The notes below the pieces were generated by a model. The model searched no databases. It was given only the letters and a program-made list of their open reading frames with translations, and was not told the origin of the DNA. DNA of 64,000 bases. Source: Planctomycetota bacterium. GTDB lineage: Bacteria; Planctomycetota; PLA2; JAEUHO01. Both the position numbers and the translations under genes were made by a program. Shown here piece after piece: positions 36,563-47,587 of the stretch (positions are counted from its first letter, which is position 1; every line of letters begins with the position of its first letter). Where the stretch lies: assembly GCA_029259775.1 (NCBI GenBank), contig JAJDEN010000041.1, positions 62,001-126,000 of the forward strand. Reading direction: 5' to 3'.

Positions 36563-37098
36563 CAAATCGTCTCCTGACGATTCCGGGGCGGGGTACCCAC
36601 CGCCGGATCATCGAAATCTGCCCTGCCAACCCCCATGGGTTGCTAGCTGTCCGAAACCCTTACCCGGGATGCTACAGGCCGGGAGCTACGATTTCAGCGC
36701 CCTGTGCGGCATTCCGCGCACCGGTGGGGATGCAAGTCCCCGGCCATATCGAGGCCGGGGCGCCGAGGGAAGCCGCGCGTCGGTCGCGAAGCCTGGGCCC
36801 TAGGGCACGGCGTGACGAGAGTCCCGTCACAAGGCCTAGCCAAGCAAGGACTTGTGAAGATCCCCTCGCAGGGGGGCTGCGCAGCGAAGGAGCGCCGGAT
36901 CAGCCCTCCAGCACGTGGGCTGCGCCTTAGTCGATAGTCCCGCATCGGGCCGGCGTGTAGCAAGATCGCACGCTCAAGCCGCTCAACGGCTCGCACCGAG
37001 GCTCCCGGCGACCCGGCCCCGGCCACGCCGGTGCATGGCACCCGATCCACGCCGGTGCATGGCACCCGATCCACGCCGGGACGCGGACGCCACATCCC
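36563..37098. other. 536-nt intergenic region with several hairpins, between lipoproteins 2 and 3
   Basis: No coding frame is supported. The region contains GGGGA-TGCAAG-TCCCC (about 36726-36741), CCCCGGCC with GGCCGGGG around a 7-nt loop (36738-36760), GTGACG with CGTCAC around a 7-nt loop (36812-36830), GCCCTAGGGC (36797-36806), and CCCC-TCGCA-GGGG near 36863. A 24-bp unit is then repeated exactly at 37027-37074. Closer to lipoprotein 3, CAACCC with GGGTTG (minus strand) precedes its Shine-Dalgarno. The density of hairpins is higher than in other gaps of this window, and suggests a structured leader, a non-coding RNA or an old insertion. Confidence 0.5.
37027..37074. repeat. 24-bp exact tandem duplication
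   Basis: The unit starting GCCGGTGCATGGCACC and ending CGATCCAC occurs at 37027-37050 and again at 37051-37074, followed by GCCGGG, the start of a partial third copy. Each unit has a small inverted repeat (GGTGC-AT-GGCACC). It lies just past the stop codon of lipoprotein 2, on its 3' side. Confidence 0.9.
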
Positions 37099-39963
37099 CT
37101 ACTGGTCGCTCGTGACCCGGATGGTCCACAGGTCCAGCGCGTGCCCCGGGTCCGCCGCCCCGATCGAGTCCTTGAGGAACATCGTGATCCGCAGCTGGAT
37201 GAACTCACGACCGCTCAGGTTCGCGATGCCAAACACGCCCGTGTTGCCCTCGGGCAACGCACCGCCGACGTCCGCGAGCGGCGGCTGGGCAAGCTCGAGC
37301 CGCGGCGTCGCCTCGACCCCCGTATCGCGCAGGTAGGCCACGGTGTGCCATGGCGTCGGCGGGGCGACCGCTCCCGCGACGTCGGGCGTCGCGTCCGGGA
37401 GCATCTCGTAGCCTCGCGCTTCGATGAGCATCACGGTCTTGCCGGCCCCGGCCACGGCGAGCAGCGGTGCGAACGCCACGACATCCGCGGCGAGCGGCGT
37501 GACGTAGGTCGGATCCGCCACACCGATCGCGAACGCGTCGGAGACGGCGACAGGCGTCAGCCCGCCGCCTTGGAAGCGGTCGCCGTCGAACACACCGCGG
37601 AAGAAGCCGCCGGCCCCCTCGCTCGGTGTGACCGAGGCATTGCCGAGCCCCGTGATGACCGAGTCGCCGTCTTCCAGGACGATGCGGCCCGCGCCGCCGT
37701 CGCCCCCGTCGTTCAACGGCGGGTTGGTGCCCTGCGACGCGCCGCCGGCACCACCCAGGCCGCCTGCGGCGGTGAGGACCGTCGAGCTCTGCAGGACGAT
37801 GTCGCCCGGCGTGAGCAAGCGGATGCCGCCGCCGGAGCCGCCACCCCCACCGCCGGTGCCGGGGTTCCACGCGTAGTTCGGCGTGAACGCACCGTCGGCG
37901 TTCGAACCGCCCGCACCACCTGCCGCGTCGATCGTCCCGAGCACGGTGATGTTGCCGCCGGCCGTGAGGTCGACGAAGCCGCCTCCGCCGCCACCGGCAC
38001 CCCCAGGCCCGCGCCCGACCGTGCTGCTGAACGTACGCAGCTCGCCGCCGGCACCGCCACCGCTGCCGGCTTCCGGCATGCGCATGCGCCCGGAGGCCTC
38101 GCCATACGTACGGCCCGCCGCACCGTCGACGTCGCCGTCCAAGGAGGTCGGCGTCGAGCCCGACCCCAGCGCAGTACCCGCATCCCCCGCCGCGGCGTGA
38201 CCGGCGCCCCCGCCCGAGGGCGTGTTGCGGTTGTTGGGGTTGCTCTGCTCGTTCCAGCGCGCGGAGATGTTGCCGTGGCCTGCGCCACGCACGCCGCGCG
38301 TGCCGACGTCGCCGGCGAGCGTACCGTCGGAGGCGTGGTAGTAGCCCTGGGCTCCGTGGCCGCCGAGACGCGGGGGAACGAAGGATCCCGCACCGCTCGG
38401 GCCGCTGCCGCCGAGACCGCCGCCGGCCACGCCGATGCCACCGCGTGTACCGGCGGTCGTCGAGGCGCGCTTGCCACCCTCGCCGTCGCTCTGGGGCGCG
38501 CCGCCCTCCCCGTCGCCGCGCGCGAGCAACCGGCCGCCGGCTTCGATGACGGCATCGCCCTGCACGAGCAGCAGCGCCGGATTGCGGCCCACGATGCGCA
38601 CGGTGACGCCATTGCGGATCCGCAGGCTGTTGAACTCCCACACGACGGCGAACGAGCCGTCGGTCGTGTTCGGGCACGTGTTCAGGGTGCTGCCCGTGTC
38701 GAGCAGCACGTCAGCACTCGGATCGAAGTCATCCAGCGTGCCGTCGTCGACCTGGTACGGCGTCTGGCATGTGCCGTCGTCGGAGTGCGGCAACGAGGGT
38801 TGCAAGGCATCGCCGCCGTTGTCGCCATCGCCCGCGAAGAGAAGGAAACCCTGTACGCGACCGGCGCCCGTTTCGATCACACGGGCGGTCGTGAGGCTGC
38901 GGTCCCACGGCGTCTCGCCGCGCGTGTCGACGTCGAACGCGTGGTGCTGGATCGGCAGGTTCTCGGTCGTGAACGCCATCACGAACGGCTCGAGCGGTTG
39001 CCCGCCGTAGTCCTGCAGGCCCGACGTCAGCTCGAGGACCACGAGCGCGTTCTCGGGGAAGCGGGAGCGAGCGAGCAGCGGCTGCGCGGGGTTGCCCAAG
39101 ATCGGGGTGACGACGAGCTGCGTGGAGGCGCTCGACTGCTGCAGCTCGACGTGGGCGAGGATCTTCTGCGCCTCGCCGAGCGTGCGGACACCGGCCTGCA
39201 GGCCGCTCGTGGTCCAGGTGTAGGGATCCCCGGGGGTCTGGTCGGATGTGTCCTGGTCGGCGTCGGTCGCAAAGCCCGTCGGTCGGCCCGCGCCCCCCTC
39301 CGCGTCGACGACGACGGCCGCGTCCCCGATCTGATGGATGTGGAAGCGCACCGTGACGTCGCTCACCGTGCAGGGCTGGATGTTCTCGCTGAGCGTCAGC
39401 ACGACGCGGTTGCCGTCGCGCACGGCGACGGCCTCGGCGCCGGCGCTGGGCGCGCTACCGATCACGGACGGCGCCGCGGCGGGGACCTGGTCGAGGAACG
39501 GACCCGGGGCCGTGTCGTCACGTGTCTGGAAGTCGCGGGATGTCGTCGCAGAGAGCGACCGCCCGCCCATGGCGCGGATCGCGGACTGTTCCGGCGCGCC
39601 CACGAGCACGACGCGGTAGGTCGTATCGGGCTTGAAGGCGCTGTCACTGAGATCGCAGCGACCCGGCAGCTGCGGCTCGAACCGGACGGTGTGGCCTTCG
39701 ACCGTGAACGTACCCGGCAGCGGGAGGCCAAAGACGCCGCCCTCGCGGAACTGCAACGAGGCGGCTGTCACGGTGGCGGGATCGACCGGCGCGCTGAAGT
39801 GGAACACCAGGGTCGTGTTGAGCGCCACGTTGTCGAGCCCCTCCTGCTCGAAGGCGAGCAGCTCGAGCGCAGCGCCTCCACCGCCCGGCAGCGCCCCGGC
39901 CCCGCCGCCACCGCAGGCCGTCAGGCCGAGCGTGCCGGTGAGGAGCGCGAAGCTCAGGAGCAT
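37099..39963 (-). CDS. Big_5 / glycine-rich exported lipoprotein 2
   Basis: A 954-residue paralogue of its two neighbours. The signal peptide ends in LGLTAC (Cys17), a good lipobox followed by GGGG. The N-terminal Big_5-like domains (VALNTTLVFHFSAPVDPATV, FKPDTTYRVVLVG, VVLTLSENIQPCTVSD), the middle block (RVQGFLLFAGDGDNGG, VLLDTGSTLNTC, RIVGRNPALLLVQGDAV), the Gly-rich stalk (GGAGGGGGGFVDLTAGGNIT) and the tail (FIQLRITMFLKDSIGAADPG) align in the same order as in the others. ATG 39963 gives a short n-region and has no clear Shine-Dalgarno; the frame continues upstream (RPLTRVAL) without another standard start nearby. Function unknown, probably a surface adhesin or structural protein. Confidence 0.84.
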   Translation of the reverse strand: MLLSFALLTGTLGLTACGGGGAGALPGGGGAALELLAFEQEGLDNVALNTTLVFHFSAPVDPATVTAASLQFREGGVFGLPLPGTFTVEGHTVRFEPQLPGRCDLSDSAFKPDTTYRVVLVGAPEQSAIRAMGGRSLSATTSRDFQTRDDTAPGPFLDQVPAAAPSVIGSAPSAGAEAVAVRDGNRVVLTLSENIQPCTVSDVTVRFHIHQIGDAAVVVDAEGGAGRPTGFATDADQDTSDQTPGDPYTWTTSGLQAGVRTLGEAQKILAHVELQQSSASTQLVVTPILGNPAQPLLARSRFPENALVVLELTSGLQDYGGQPLEPFVMAFTTENLPIQHHAFDVDTRGETPWDRSLTTARVIETGAGRVQGFLLFAGDGDNGGDALQPSLPHSDDGTCQTPYQVDDGTLDDFDPSADVLLDTGSTLNTCPNTTDGSFAVVWEFNSLRIRNGVTVRIVGRNPALLLVQGDAVIEAGGRLLARGDGEGGAPQSDGEGGKRASTTAGTRGGIGVAGGGLGGSGPSGAGSFVPPRLGGHGAQGYYHASDGTLAGDVGTRGVRGAGHGNISARWNEQSNPNNRNTPSGGGAGHAAAGDAGTALGSGSTPTSLDGDVDGAAGRTYGEASGRMRMPEAGSGGGAGGELRTFSSTVGRGPGGAGGGGGGFVDLTAGGNITVLGTIDAAGGAGGSNADGAFTPNYAWNPGTGGGGGGSGGGIRLLTPGDIVLQSSTVLTAAGGLGGAGGASQGTNPPLNDGGDGGAGRIVLEDGDSVITGLGNASVTPSEGAGGFFRGVFDGDRFQGGGLTPVAVSDAFAIGVADPTYVTPLAADVVAFAPLLAVAGAGKTVMLIEARGYEMLPDATPDVAGAVAPPTPWHTVAYLRDTGVEATPRLELAQPPLADVGGALPEGNTGVFGIANLSGREFIQLRITMFLKDSIGAADPGHALDLWTIRVTSDQ

Positions 39964-40252
39964 GAGGGCGACGCGCGTGAGAGGCCGCAGGCAGCGCAGC
40001 CCGCGGCAGCTGCGGCTGGCCGCAGCGGGCTGTGACGCCGCGACGACGACGGTCCGATCGGGAAGCGCAGGGCAGCCTCTGGCGCGCAGGTCTGCGATCG
40101 ATCACCTCCGTCGCGAGCCCCGGGGGAGGGGCCTGCGAGCACGAACTCCAACGAACAGCGGTCTTGCCCTACCCATCCTGGGGAGCCATGTCGCCGGATG
40201 CAAGGGCCCGAATCGTCCACGTGGGACGTCTCGGGCTGCACCGGATGCCCTG

Positions 40253-43147
40253 CTACTGGTCGTGATCGAACCGGATGGACCAGTGGTCGAGGAACGCGCC
40301 TGGGTCGAACGGCCCGACGGACGTGGGCAGGTAGACGGTGATCCGGAGCTGCAGGAACTCGAAGCCGTCGCCCGGTTCGATGCCGTTCAGCGCGCCGAAC
40401 CCCGAGCCGCTGTGGCCCTCGGGGGAGGCGGCATCGAGCGCGTTGTCCGCGGGGACGACGATGTCGCCGGGATGGCCGAGCTGCCAGGCCGGCAGGTTCT
40501 CGATGCCCGTGTCGCGGAAGGAGCCCACCGAGAACCAGTCCGTCCGGCTGGCCGGGTCGGCGGTGCCGTCCGCGCGCATCTGGTAGCCGCGCGCCTCGAT
40601 CAGCAAGGCCGTGCTGCCGATGCCCGGCGCACCCGGTGTCGGGATGCCGGCGACGAAGTCCTGTTGCACGCCGGGGTTCTGCACGGGGTCGCGGAACACC
40701 GGGTTCATGGGGCCGACAGCGAACACATCCGAGAGGGCCTGCGGCCGGAGCCCGCCGCCCTGGAAGCGTGTGGCGTCGAAGAGGCCACGGAAGAAGCCGG
40801 GACCTCCCTCGCTCGGCGCGAGGGTGGCCGCGCCTTGCCCCGCGATCACGGAGTCGGCGTCTTCCATGACGAGGCGGCCGATGCCGCCGGCGCCGCCGTG
40901 GTTGAGCGGACCGTTGAGGCCGCCGCCCGTGCCGTTCGTCGCCGTGCCGCCCGCGCCACCGGCCGCCGTGATCGTGCCGCCGCTGATGTCGATGTCGTTG
41001 GGCGTCAGCAGGCGCACGCCGCCGCCGGCGCCACCGCCGCCGCCGCCGGCACCGTAGAAGGTGTCGTTGCCACCATTGCCGCCCCGACTGCCGGCCGCGT
41101 CGATCGTGCCGAACACGTTGATGTTGCCCGCGCTTGTGATGTCGAGGAAGCCGCCGCCGGCCCCACCGGCCCCGCCGCCGTTCGTGAACGTGGTCGTGGC
41201 CGTCGTTTCGTCGCCGTAGCCGGCCGCACCGCCGCCACCACCGCCCTCGGAACGCAGCATGCGGTCACTTCCGGGTCCGACGGGATAGACGGCGCCGCCC
41301 GCGCCGCGCGCGGTGCCCAGGAGGGCGATGCGCGCAGCGATCAGCGCCGTCGCACTGCCGCCCACGCCCGCGTGCCCGCCGCCGCCGCCACCTTGCGACG
41401 AGCCGGAGGGCCAGGGGTTGTTGGTCTGCGTGTGCCGCGTCGAGACGCCGCCTTGGCCCGCGCCGGCGCCGCCGACCACGCCCGGGCCATCGGGGGAGCC
41501 TGACGCCGTGACGCCGTCCTTGCCGTACGCCGGGATCGCGTGCGGCTTCGTCGCGTCACCGCCGGAGCCACCACCGGCGACGGCGAGACCACCCTTGGCC
41601 GCCGTCACGGTCGTCGCGCGACCGTTGTTGAAGCCGTTGCCGCCCCGCCCCTGCGGCGCACCGTTCAGGGCATCGCCGCGCAGCAGCAGGCGCCCGCCGG
41701 CCTCGATCGTGACATCGCCCTGCACGAGCAGGATCGCCGGGTTCACGCCGACGACACGCACCGTGACGCCGTTGCGGATGCGCAGCGTGCGGAACTCCCA
41801 GACGACGGCCTCGGAGCCGTCCGTCTGGTTCGCGCATGTGTTGCGCGTCGAGCCCGTGTCCAGCAGCACGTCCTGCACGGGGTCGAAGTCGTCCTTCGTG
41901 CCGCTGTTCGGCTGGCGGTCGAGGGTGCATCCACTGGCGATCGTCTCAGGCAGGGACGGCCGTAGTTGATTCGCCCCGTTGTCGCCGTCGCCCGCGAACA
42001 ACATGTAGCCCTGCACGCGGCTCGGCGCGCGACTCGAGTTGATGTCCATCGAGCTCTCGTCGTCCAGGAACGGGGTCTCGCCGTCGACCTCCAGGTCGTA
42101 GGCGGCCGACTGGGCCGGCAGGTTCTCGGTCGTGAACGACATCACGAAGGGCGTCAGCGGCGAGCCGCCGAAGTCCGAGATGCCGAACGTGAGTTGCACC
42201 ACGACGAGCGCGTTCTCGGGGAAGCGCGAGCCGTTGGCGAGAGGATCGGACGAGAAGCCGAAGCGCGGCGTCAGGATGATCTGCGTAGCACCGAACGCCT
42301 GGACGAGCTCGATGTCCGCGAGGATGCGCTGCGGCGCGGGCAAGGTCGTCACCGTGGGCAGTTGCTCCGCCGAACCCCAGCTGAAGGGGTCCCCCGGCGT
42401 CAGATCCGCGGTGATGCCGCCGGGGGAGGCGAAGCCGCTGGCGTTGCCCGTGCCACCTCGTGCGGGGGTGAACTTGGTCTTGTCGCCGATCTGGTAGACG
42501 TGGAGCCGGACGTTCGCTTCGGTGACGGTGCACGGGTCGACGTTCTCGCTGAGCGTCAGCACGACCTGGTTGCCCGGGGCCACGGCCACCGCCTCGGCCC
42601 CGTTGCTCGGCGAGCTGAGGAGGACGGTCGGAGCGACCGCCGGTACCTCGTCCAGGAACGTGTCCGGGTCACTCTCGCTGCGCGTGTGGAAGGAGAAGGT
42701 GTCCGTGGTGCGCAAGGGCTGACCGTGCGTGTTGCGCACAGCGAACTCCTCGGGGAATCCAACGATCTGCACGCGGTAGTCGGTGTCCGGCTGCAGGCCG
42801 CCGTCCGAGAGGTCGCAGTGGCCCGGAAGGCGCGGCTCGAAGAGCACGGTCGACCCCTGGATGAGGAACACACCGGCGACGTTCTCGCCGAACGACGGAC
42901 CCTGGCGGATCTGGATCGCCGCCGCGCTCACGGTGGACGGGTCGACGTCTTCGCTGAACTCGAAGCGAAGCACGGTGTTCAGCGCGCTGTTGTCGAAGCC
43001 GTCCTGCACGAAGCTCATCAGCACGAGCCCTTGGCCTGCGCCGCCGGGACCGGCACCGCCGCCGGCGCCGCCGCAGGCTGCGAGGGGCACGGCGAGAGCG
43101 AGGAAGCAGAGGAAGGCAGGCAGGCGCCGGTGGGCAGGTCGCGACAT
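40253..43147 (-). CDS. Big_5 / glycine-rich exported lipoprotein 1
   Basis: A 964-residue paralogue, first of the array in the direction of transcription. LAVPLAAC (Cys25) is a perfect lipobox. Big_5-like domains follow (VLRFEFSEDVDPSTVSAAAI, LQPDTDYRVQIVGFPEEFAV, VVLTLSENVDPCTVTEANVR), then RVQGYMLFAGDGDNG, VLLDTGSTRNTC, RNGVTVRVVGVNPAILLVQG, a Gly-rich stalk with GGAGGGFLDITSAGNINVFG, and the tail FLQLRITVYLPTSVGPFDPG. The frame extends upstream to 43420. The ATG at 43147 is the real start because GGAG lies 7 nt before it and the signal peptide follows directly. About 290 nt without a recognisable gene separate it from the next paralogue. Confidence 0.86.
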   Translation of the reverse strand: MSRPAHRRLPAFLCFLALAVPLAACGGAGGGAGPGGAGQGLVLMSFVQDGFDNSALNTVLRFEFSEDVDPSTVSAAAIQIRQGPSFGENVAGVFLIQGSTVLFEPRLPGHCDLSDGGLQPDTDYRVQIVGFPEEFAVRNTHGQPLRTTDTFSFHTRSESDPDTFLDEVPAVAPTVLLSSPSNGAEAVAVAPGNQVVLTLSENVDPCTVTEANVRLHVYQIGDKTKFTPARGGTGNASGFASPGGITADLTPGDPFSWGSAEQLPTVTTLPAPQRILADIELVQAFGATQIILTPRFGFSSDPLANGSRFPENALVVVQLTFGISDFGGSPLTPFVMSFTTENLPAQSAAYDLEVDGETPFLDDESSMDINSSRAPSRVQGYMLFAGDGDNGANQLRPSLPETIASGCTLDRQPNSGTKDDFDPVQDVLLDTGSTRNTCANQTDGSEAVVWEFRTLRIRNGVTVRVVGVNPAILLVQGDVTIEAGGRLLLRGDALNGAPQGRGGNGFNNGRATTVTAAKGGLAVAGGGSGGDATKPHAIPAYGKDGVTASGSPDGPGVVGGAGAGQGGVSTRHTQTNNPWPSGSSQGGGGGGHAGVGGSATALIAARIALLGTARGAGGAVYPVGPGSDRMLRSEGGGGGGAAGYGDETTATTTFTNGGGAGGAGGGFLDITSAGNINVFGTIDAAGSRGGNGGNDTFYGAGGGGGGAGGGVRLLTPNDIDISGGTITAAGGAGGTATNGTGGGLNGPLNHGGAGGIGRLVMEDADSVIAGQGAATLAPSEGGPGFFRGLFDATRFQGGGLRPQALSDVFAVGPMNPVFRDPVQNPGVQQDFVAGIPTPGAPGIGSTALLIEARGYQMRADGTADPASRTDWFSVGSFRDTGIENLPAWQLGHPGDIVVPADNALDAASPEGHSGSGFGALNGIEPGDGFEFLQLRITVYLPTSVGPFDPGAFLDHWSIRFDHDQ

Positions 43148-43438
43148 GGGAGATCTCCGGAGGGCGCGGAAACGAAGGGCCGCAAAGCCCATTCCGCGCA
43201 CGCCCAGCACGCCGCGGCCTGAGGCCGTGCAGGCGCGCTCGTCGCGAAGATCGGTAACGTAGGTACCGGTGCAGCGCCGGAGAGCGCGGTTGTAACGGAC
43301 GACGTTTCGGTCGTTCTCACGGCCGCGCGTCAGGCCGACGCGTGAGGCATGCCGGAGGTACGCGGCGCCTGCCGAGCGCTTGCGCTCAGGCCAACCCGGG
43401 GCTCTGGGCCCAAGGGACATGACTCAGGCGACGAGCCA

Positions 43439-45082
43439 TCAGATGGGCGCAGCGACGAGCGTGCACAGTTTGCGCTGCGTGAGCGCGCCGCGTTCGTCGC
43501 CCAAGGCTTCCATCGCCTCGGCCAGGACGCCATAGCCCGCGGGGTCGTCCGGTGCAGCAAGCACGTAGCGGCGCAGGGCCAGGAGGGCCTCCTGCGCCCG
43601 TCCCGACTCGAGCAGGGCATGGCCGTACTCGCGCATGGCCTCGTCGCCGGGCGGCAGCACGCGTGCCGCGGCCCGGCCCGCGTGCGACGCGCGTCGCGGC
43701 GCACCCGTGGCGCGCAGCCAGCGCACGAGAAGACTCAGCGCATGCGGCAGCCGACGGTTGCGCCGCAGCGCGGAGCGCAAGCGTGCACGGGCCAGCGGCA
43801 GGCGCCCTGCCTCGAGCGCCAGCTCCGCGGCCGCGGCCCACAGGGTGGCGGCCTCGGGGTTCCAGGACAGTCCGCGCAGGAGCGCGCGCTCGGCGGCGCT
43901 CGGCCGACCGCGTGCGACGAGCGCGGCCGCGACGTCGACGTGCAGTTGCTCTTCACCGGGGTGGCGATGCGCGGCGCGTGCGAGGACGGCGATGGCCGCC
44001 CGACCCTGCCCGCTGCGCCCGAGCGCTCGGGCGAGCAGACGCGGCGCTTCGGTCTCGCCCGGATCCAGCCGTGCCGCACGCCGCAGCACGTTGACGGCCG
44101 CGTGGATGCGGCCGACCTCCAGGAGATGTCGACCGAGGCGCATCCAGGCCGTCGCGGACGACGGCTCGGCCTGCACGAGCTCGCGCAGGAGATGCACGGC
44201 GCGCCGGCGATGCCCGCACCCGTGCAGGATCGACGCGGCTGCCGCTGTCACTTCGTCGCCGCGCGCGTCGCCACGGAGCAAGGGCGCAAGCACAGCCCAG
44301 GCTTCGTCGTAGCGGCCCAACGCAGCGAGGCTCTCGGCCCAGCGCAAGCGGGCCTCCTCGAAGTCCTCGTCCTCCTCGAGCGCGAGGCGGTAGTGCTCGC
44401 GGGCCTCGGTCGGGTCATCCGCAGCACGCGCGAGGTCGCCCAAGCCGAAGCGGGCGTCGGCGGCGAACGGACCGTCGAGGGCCTGGCTGTAGCAGCGGCG
44501 CGCCTCGTCGCGGCGATCGAGGTGCGCATAGGCGCGCCCGACGCCAACGAGCAGCTCGGGGTGCTCAGGTGCCAGCACGCGCACCCGGCGCCAAGCGCGC
44601 AGCGACCGCTCGGCATCACCGGCCAGCAGAAAGGCCAGGGCCAGATGGCGATGGACATGAGGACAGCGCGGGTCGAGCCGGGCGGCCTCCCGGGCGTGCT
44701 CCTGAGCCTTGGAGAGCTCCCCCGCCAGGGCATGGCAATGCGTGAGGTTGCAGTGCACCTCTTCGATCTCAGGGCCGCGCTCGAGGGCAGCCTGGAACGC
44801 CTCGATGGCGCGCTCCAGAAGGCCCAGACGCCCGTAGCACAGGCCGAGGCCGATCCACGGAGCCGGGCTGTCCGCGCTGAGGGCGATGCTGCGCCGGTAG
44901 CGACGAATGGCCGCACGGTGCTCGCCGTCCTCGAGGTGGCAGTGACCTAGGTAGAGGTCGATGCGGGGGCTGATGACGCCCCGGCGGTCGAGATTGCGCA
45001 GCATGATCCGCGCGGCCTCCACAGCCCCTTCCTCGAAGCGCTCCACAGCCTTCGAGAGTCGATCCTCGGCGTCGTGCCACAT
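43439..45082 (-). CDS. TPR-repeat protein
   Basis: A 547-residue protein made almost entirely of tetratricopeptide repeats, with no signal peptide or membrane helix, so it is cytoplasmic. Clear repeats include IDLYLGHCHLEDGEHRAAIR, SPAPWIGLGLCYGRLGLLER, VHRHLALAFLLAGDAERSLR, ADARFGLGDLARAADDPTEA and ATAWMRLGRHLLEVGRIHAA. It binds protein partners in all likelihood; the partner cannot be named. The start is the ATG at 45080-45082 (MWHDAEDRLSKAVERFEEG), with a GGAGG somewhat far upstream. The longer frame to 45619 is rejected because it overlaps fusA. It is divergent from fusA and lies about 290 nt upstream of the lipoprotein array on the same strand. Confidence 0.85.
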   Translation of the reverse strand: MWHDAEDRLSKAVERFEEGAVEAARIMLRNLDRRGVISPRIDLYLGHCHLEDGEHRAAIRRYRRSIALSADSPAPWIGLGLCYGRLGLLERAIEAFQAALERGPEIEEVHCNLTHCHALAGELSKAQEHAREAARLDPRCPHVHRHLALAFLLAGDAERSLRAWRRVRVLAPEHPELLVGVGRAYAHLDRRDEARRCYSQALDGPFAADARFGLGDLARAADDPTEAREHYRLALEEDEDFEEARLRWAESLAALGRYDEAWAVLAPLLRGDARGDEVTAAAASILHGCGHRRRAVHLLRELVQAEPSSATAWMRLGRHLLEVGRIHAAVNVLRRAARLDPGETEAPRLLARALGRSGQGRAAIAVLARAAHRHPGEEQLHVDVAAALVARGRPSAAERALLRGLSWNPEAATLWAAAAELALEAGRLPLARARLRSALRRNRRLPHALSLLVRWLRATGAPRRASHAGRAAARVLPPGDEAMREYGHALLESGRAQEALLALRRYVLAAPDDPAGYGVLAEAMEALGDERGALTQRKLCTLVAAPI

Positions 45083-45283
45083 GGTCCGGTCCGGCCTCCG
45101 CGGCGGAGTCTCCCACCCGCAAGGGACAGGGCTCGGCGCCTGGCACCAGGGGCCTGCGAGGCCCAGGAACAGGGGGCTGGAAAGCCGCCGGAACCCCCCC
45201 GGGAGCGCAAGGCTTTCCTGGGGGCCGGGCACCGCCACGGGTACGCTCGCCAGCTTTACCAGCCCGTTCCGTGAGAGAATGCC
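45083..45283. promoter_or_regulatory. Divergent promoter region between the TPR gene and fusA
   Basis: These 201 nt must hold the promoter of fusA. TACGCT (45242-45247) is a -10-like box on the plus strand and would give a leader of about 30 nt containing GAGAGA before the ATG. No -35 or operator is clear. Confidence 0.35.
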
Positions 45284-47461
<2,178 letters not shown>

Positions 47462-47587
47462 TCGCGCCCTTGGGCGTCCGCAGGATCAGGTGCGTCTGGC
47501 GCGGGGTACCTGGAGGCGTTCGATCAGCGTGAGCGACGCGTCACGGCAGACTGCCGCTGCGCCGGACGACGTGCCGCACGCGGCCCG

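Noticed and set aside
36563..36730. Possible c-di-GMP (GEMM) riboswitch upstream of lipoprotein 3, because of a GCACAGGGC string on the minus strand
   Set aside because: The essential GACGCAAAGCC-type core and the spacing of the aptamer are missing, so the match is probably chance.
37141..40035. 964-residue open frame antisense to lipoprotein 2
   Set aside because: Long antisense frames are frequent in this GC-rich DNA. It is Arg/His/Val/Asp-rich without any recognisable motif, while the minus-strand frame has a lipobox and clear paralogues.
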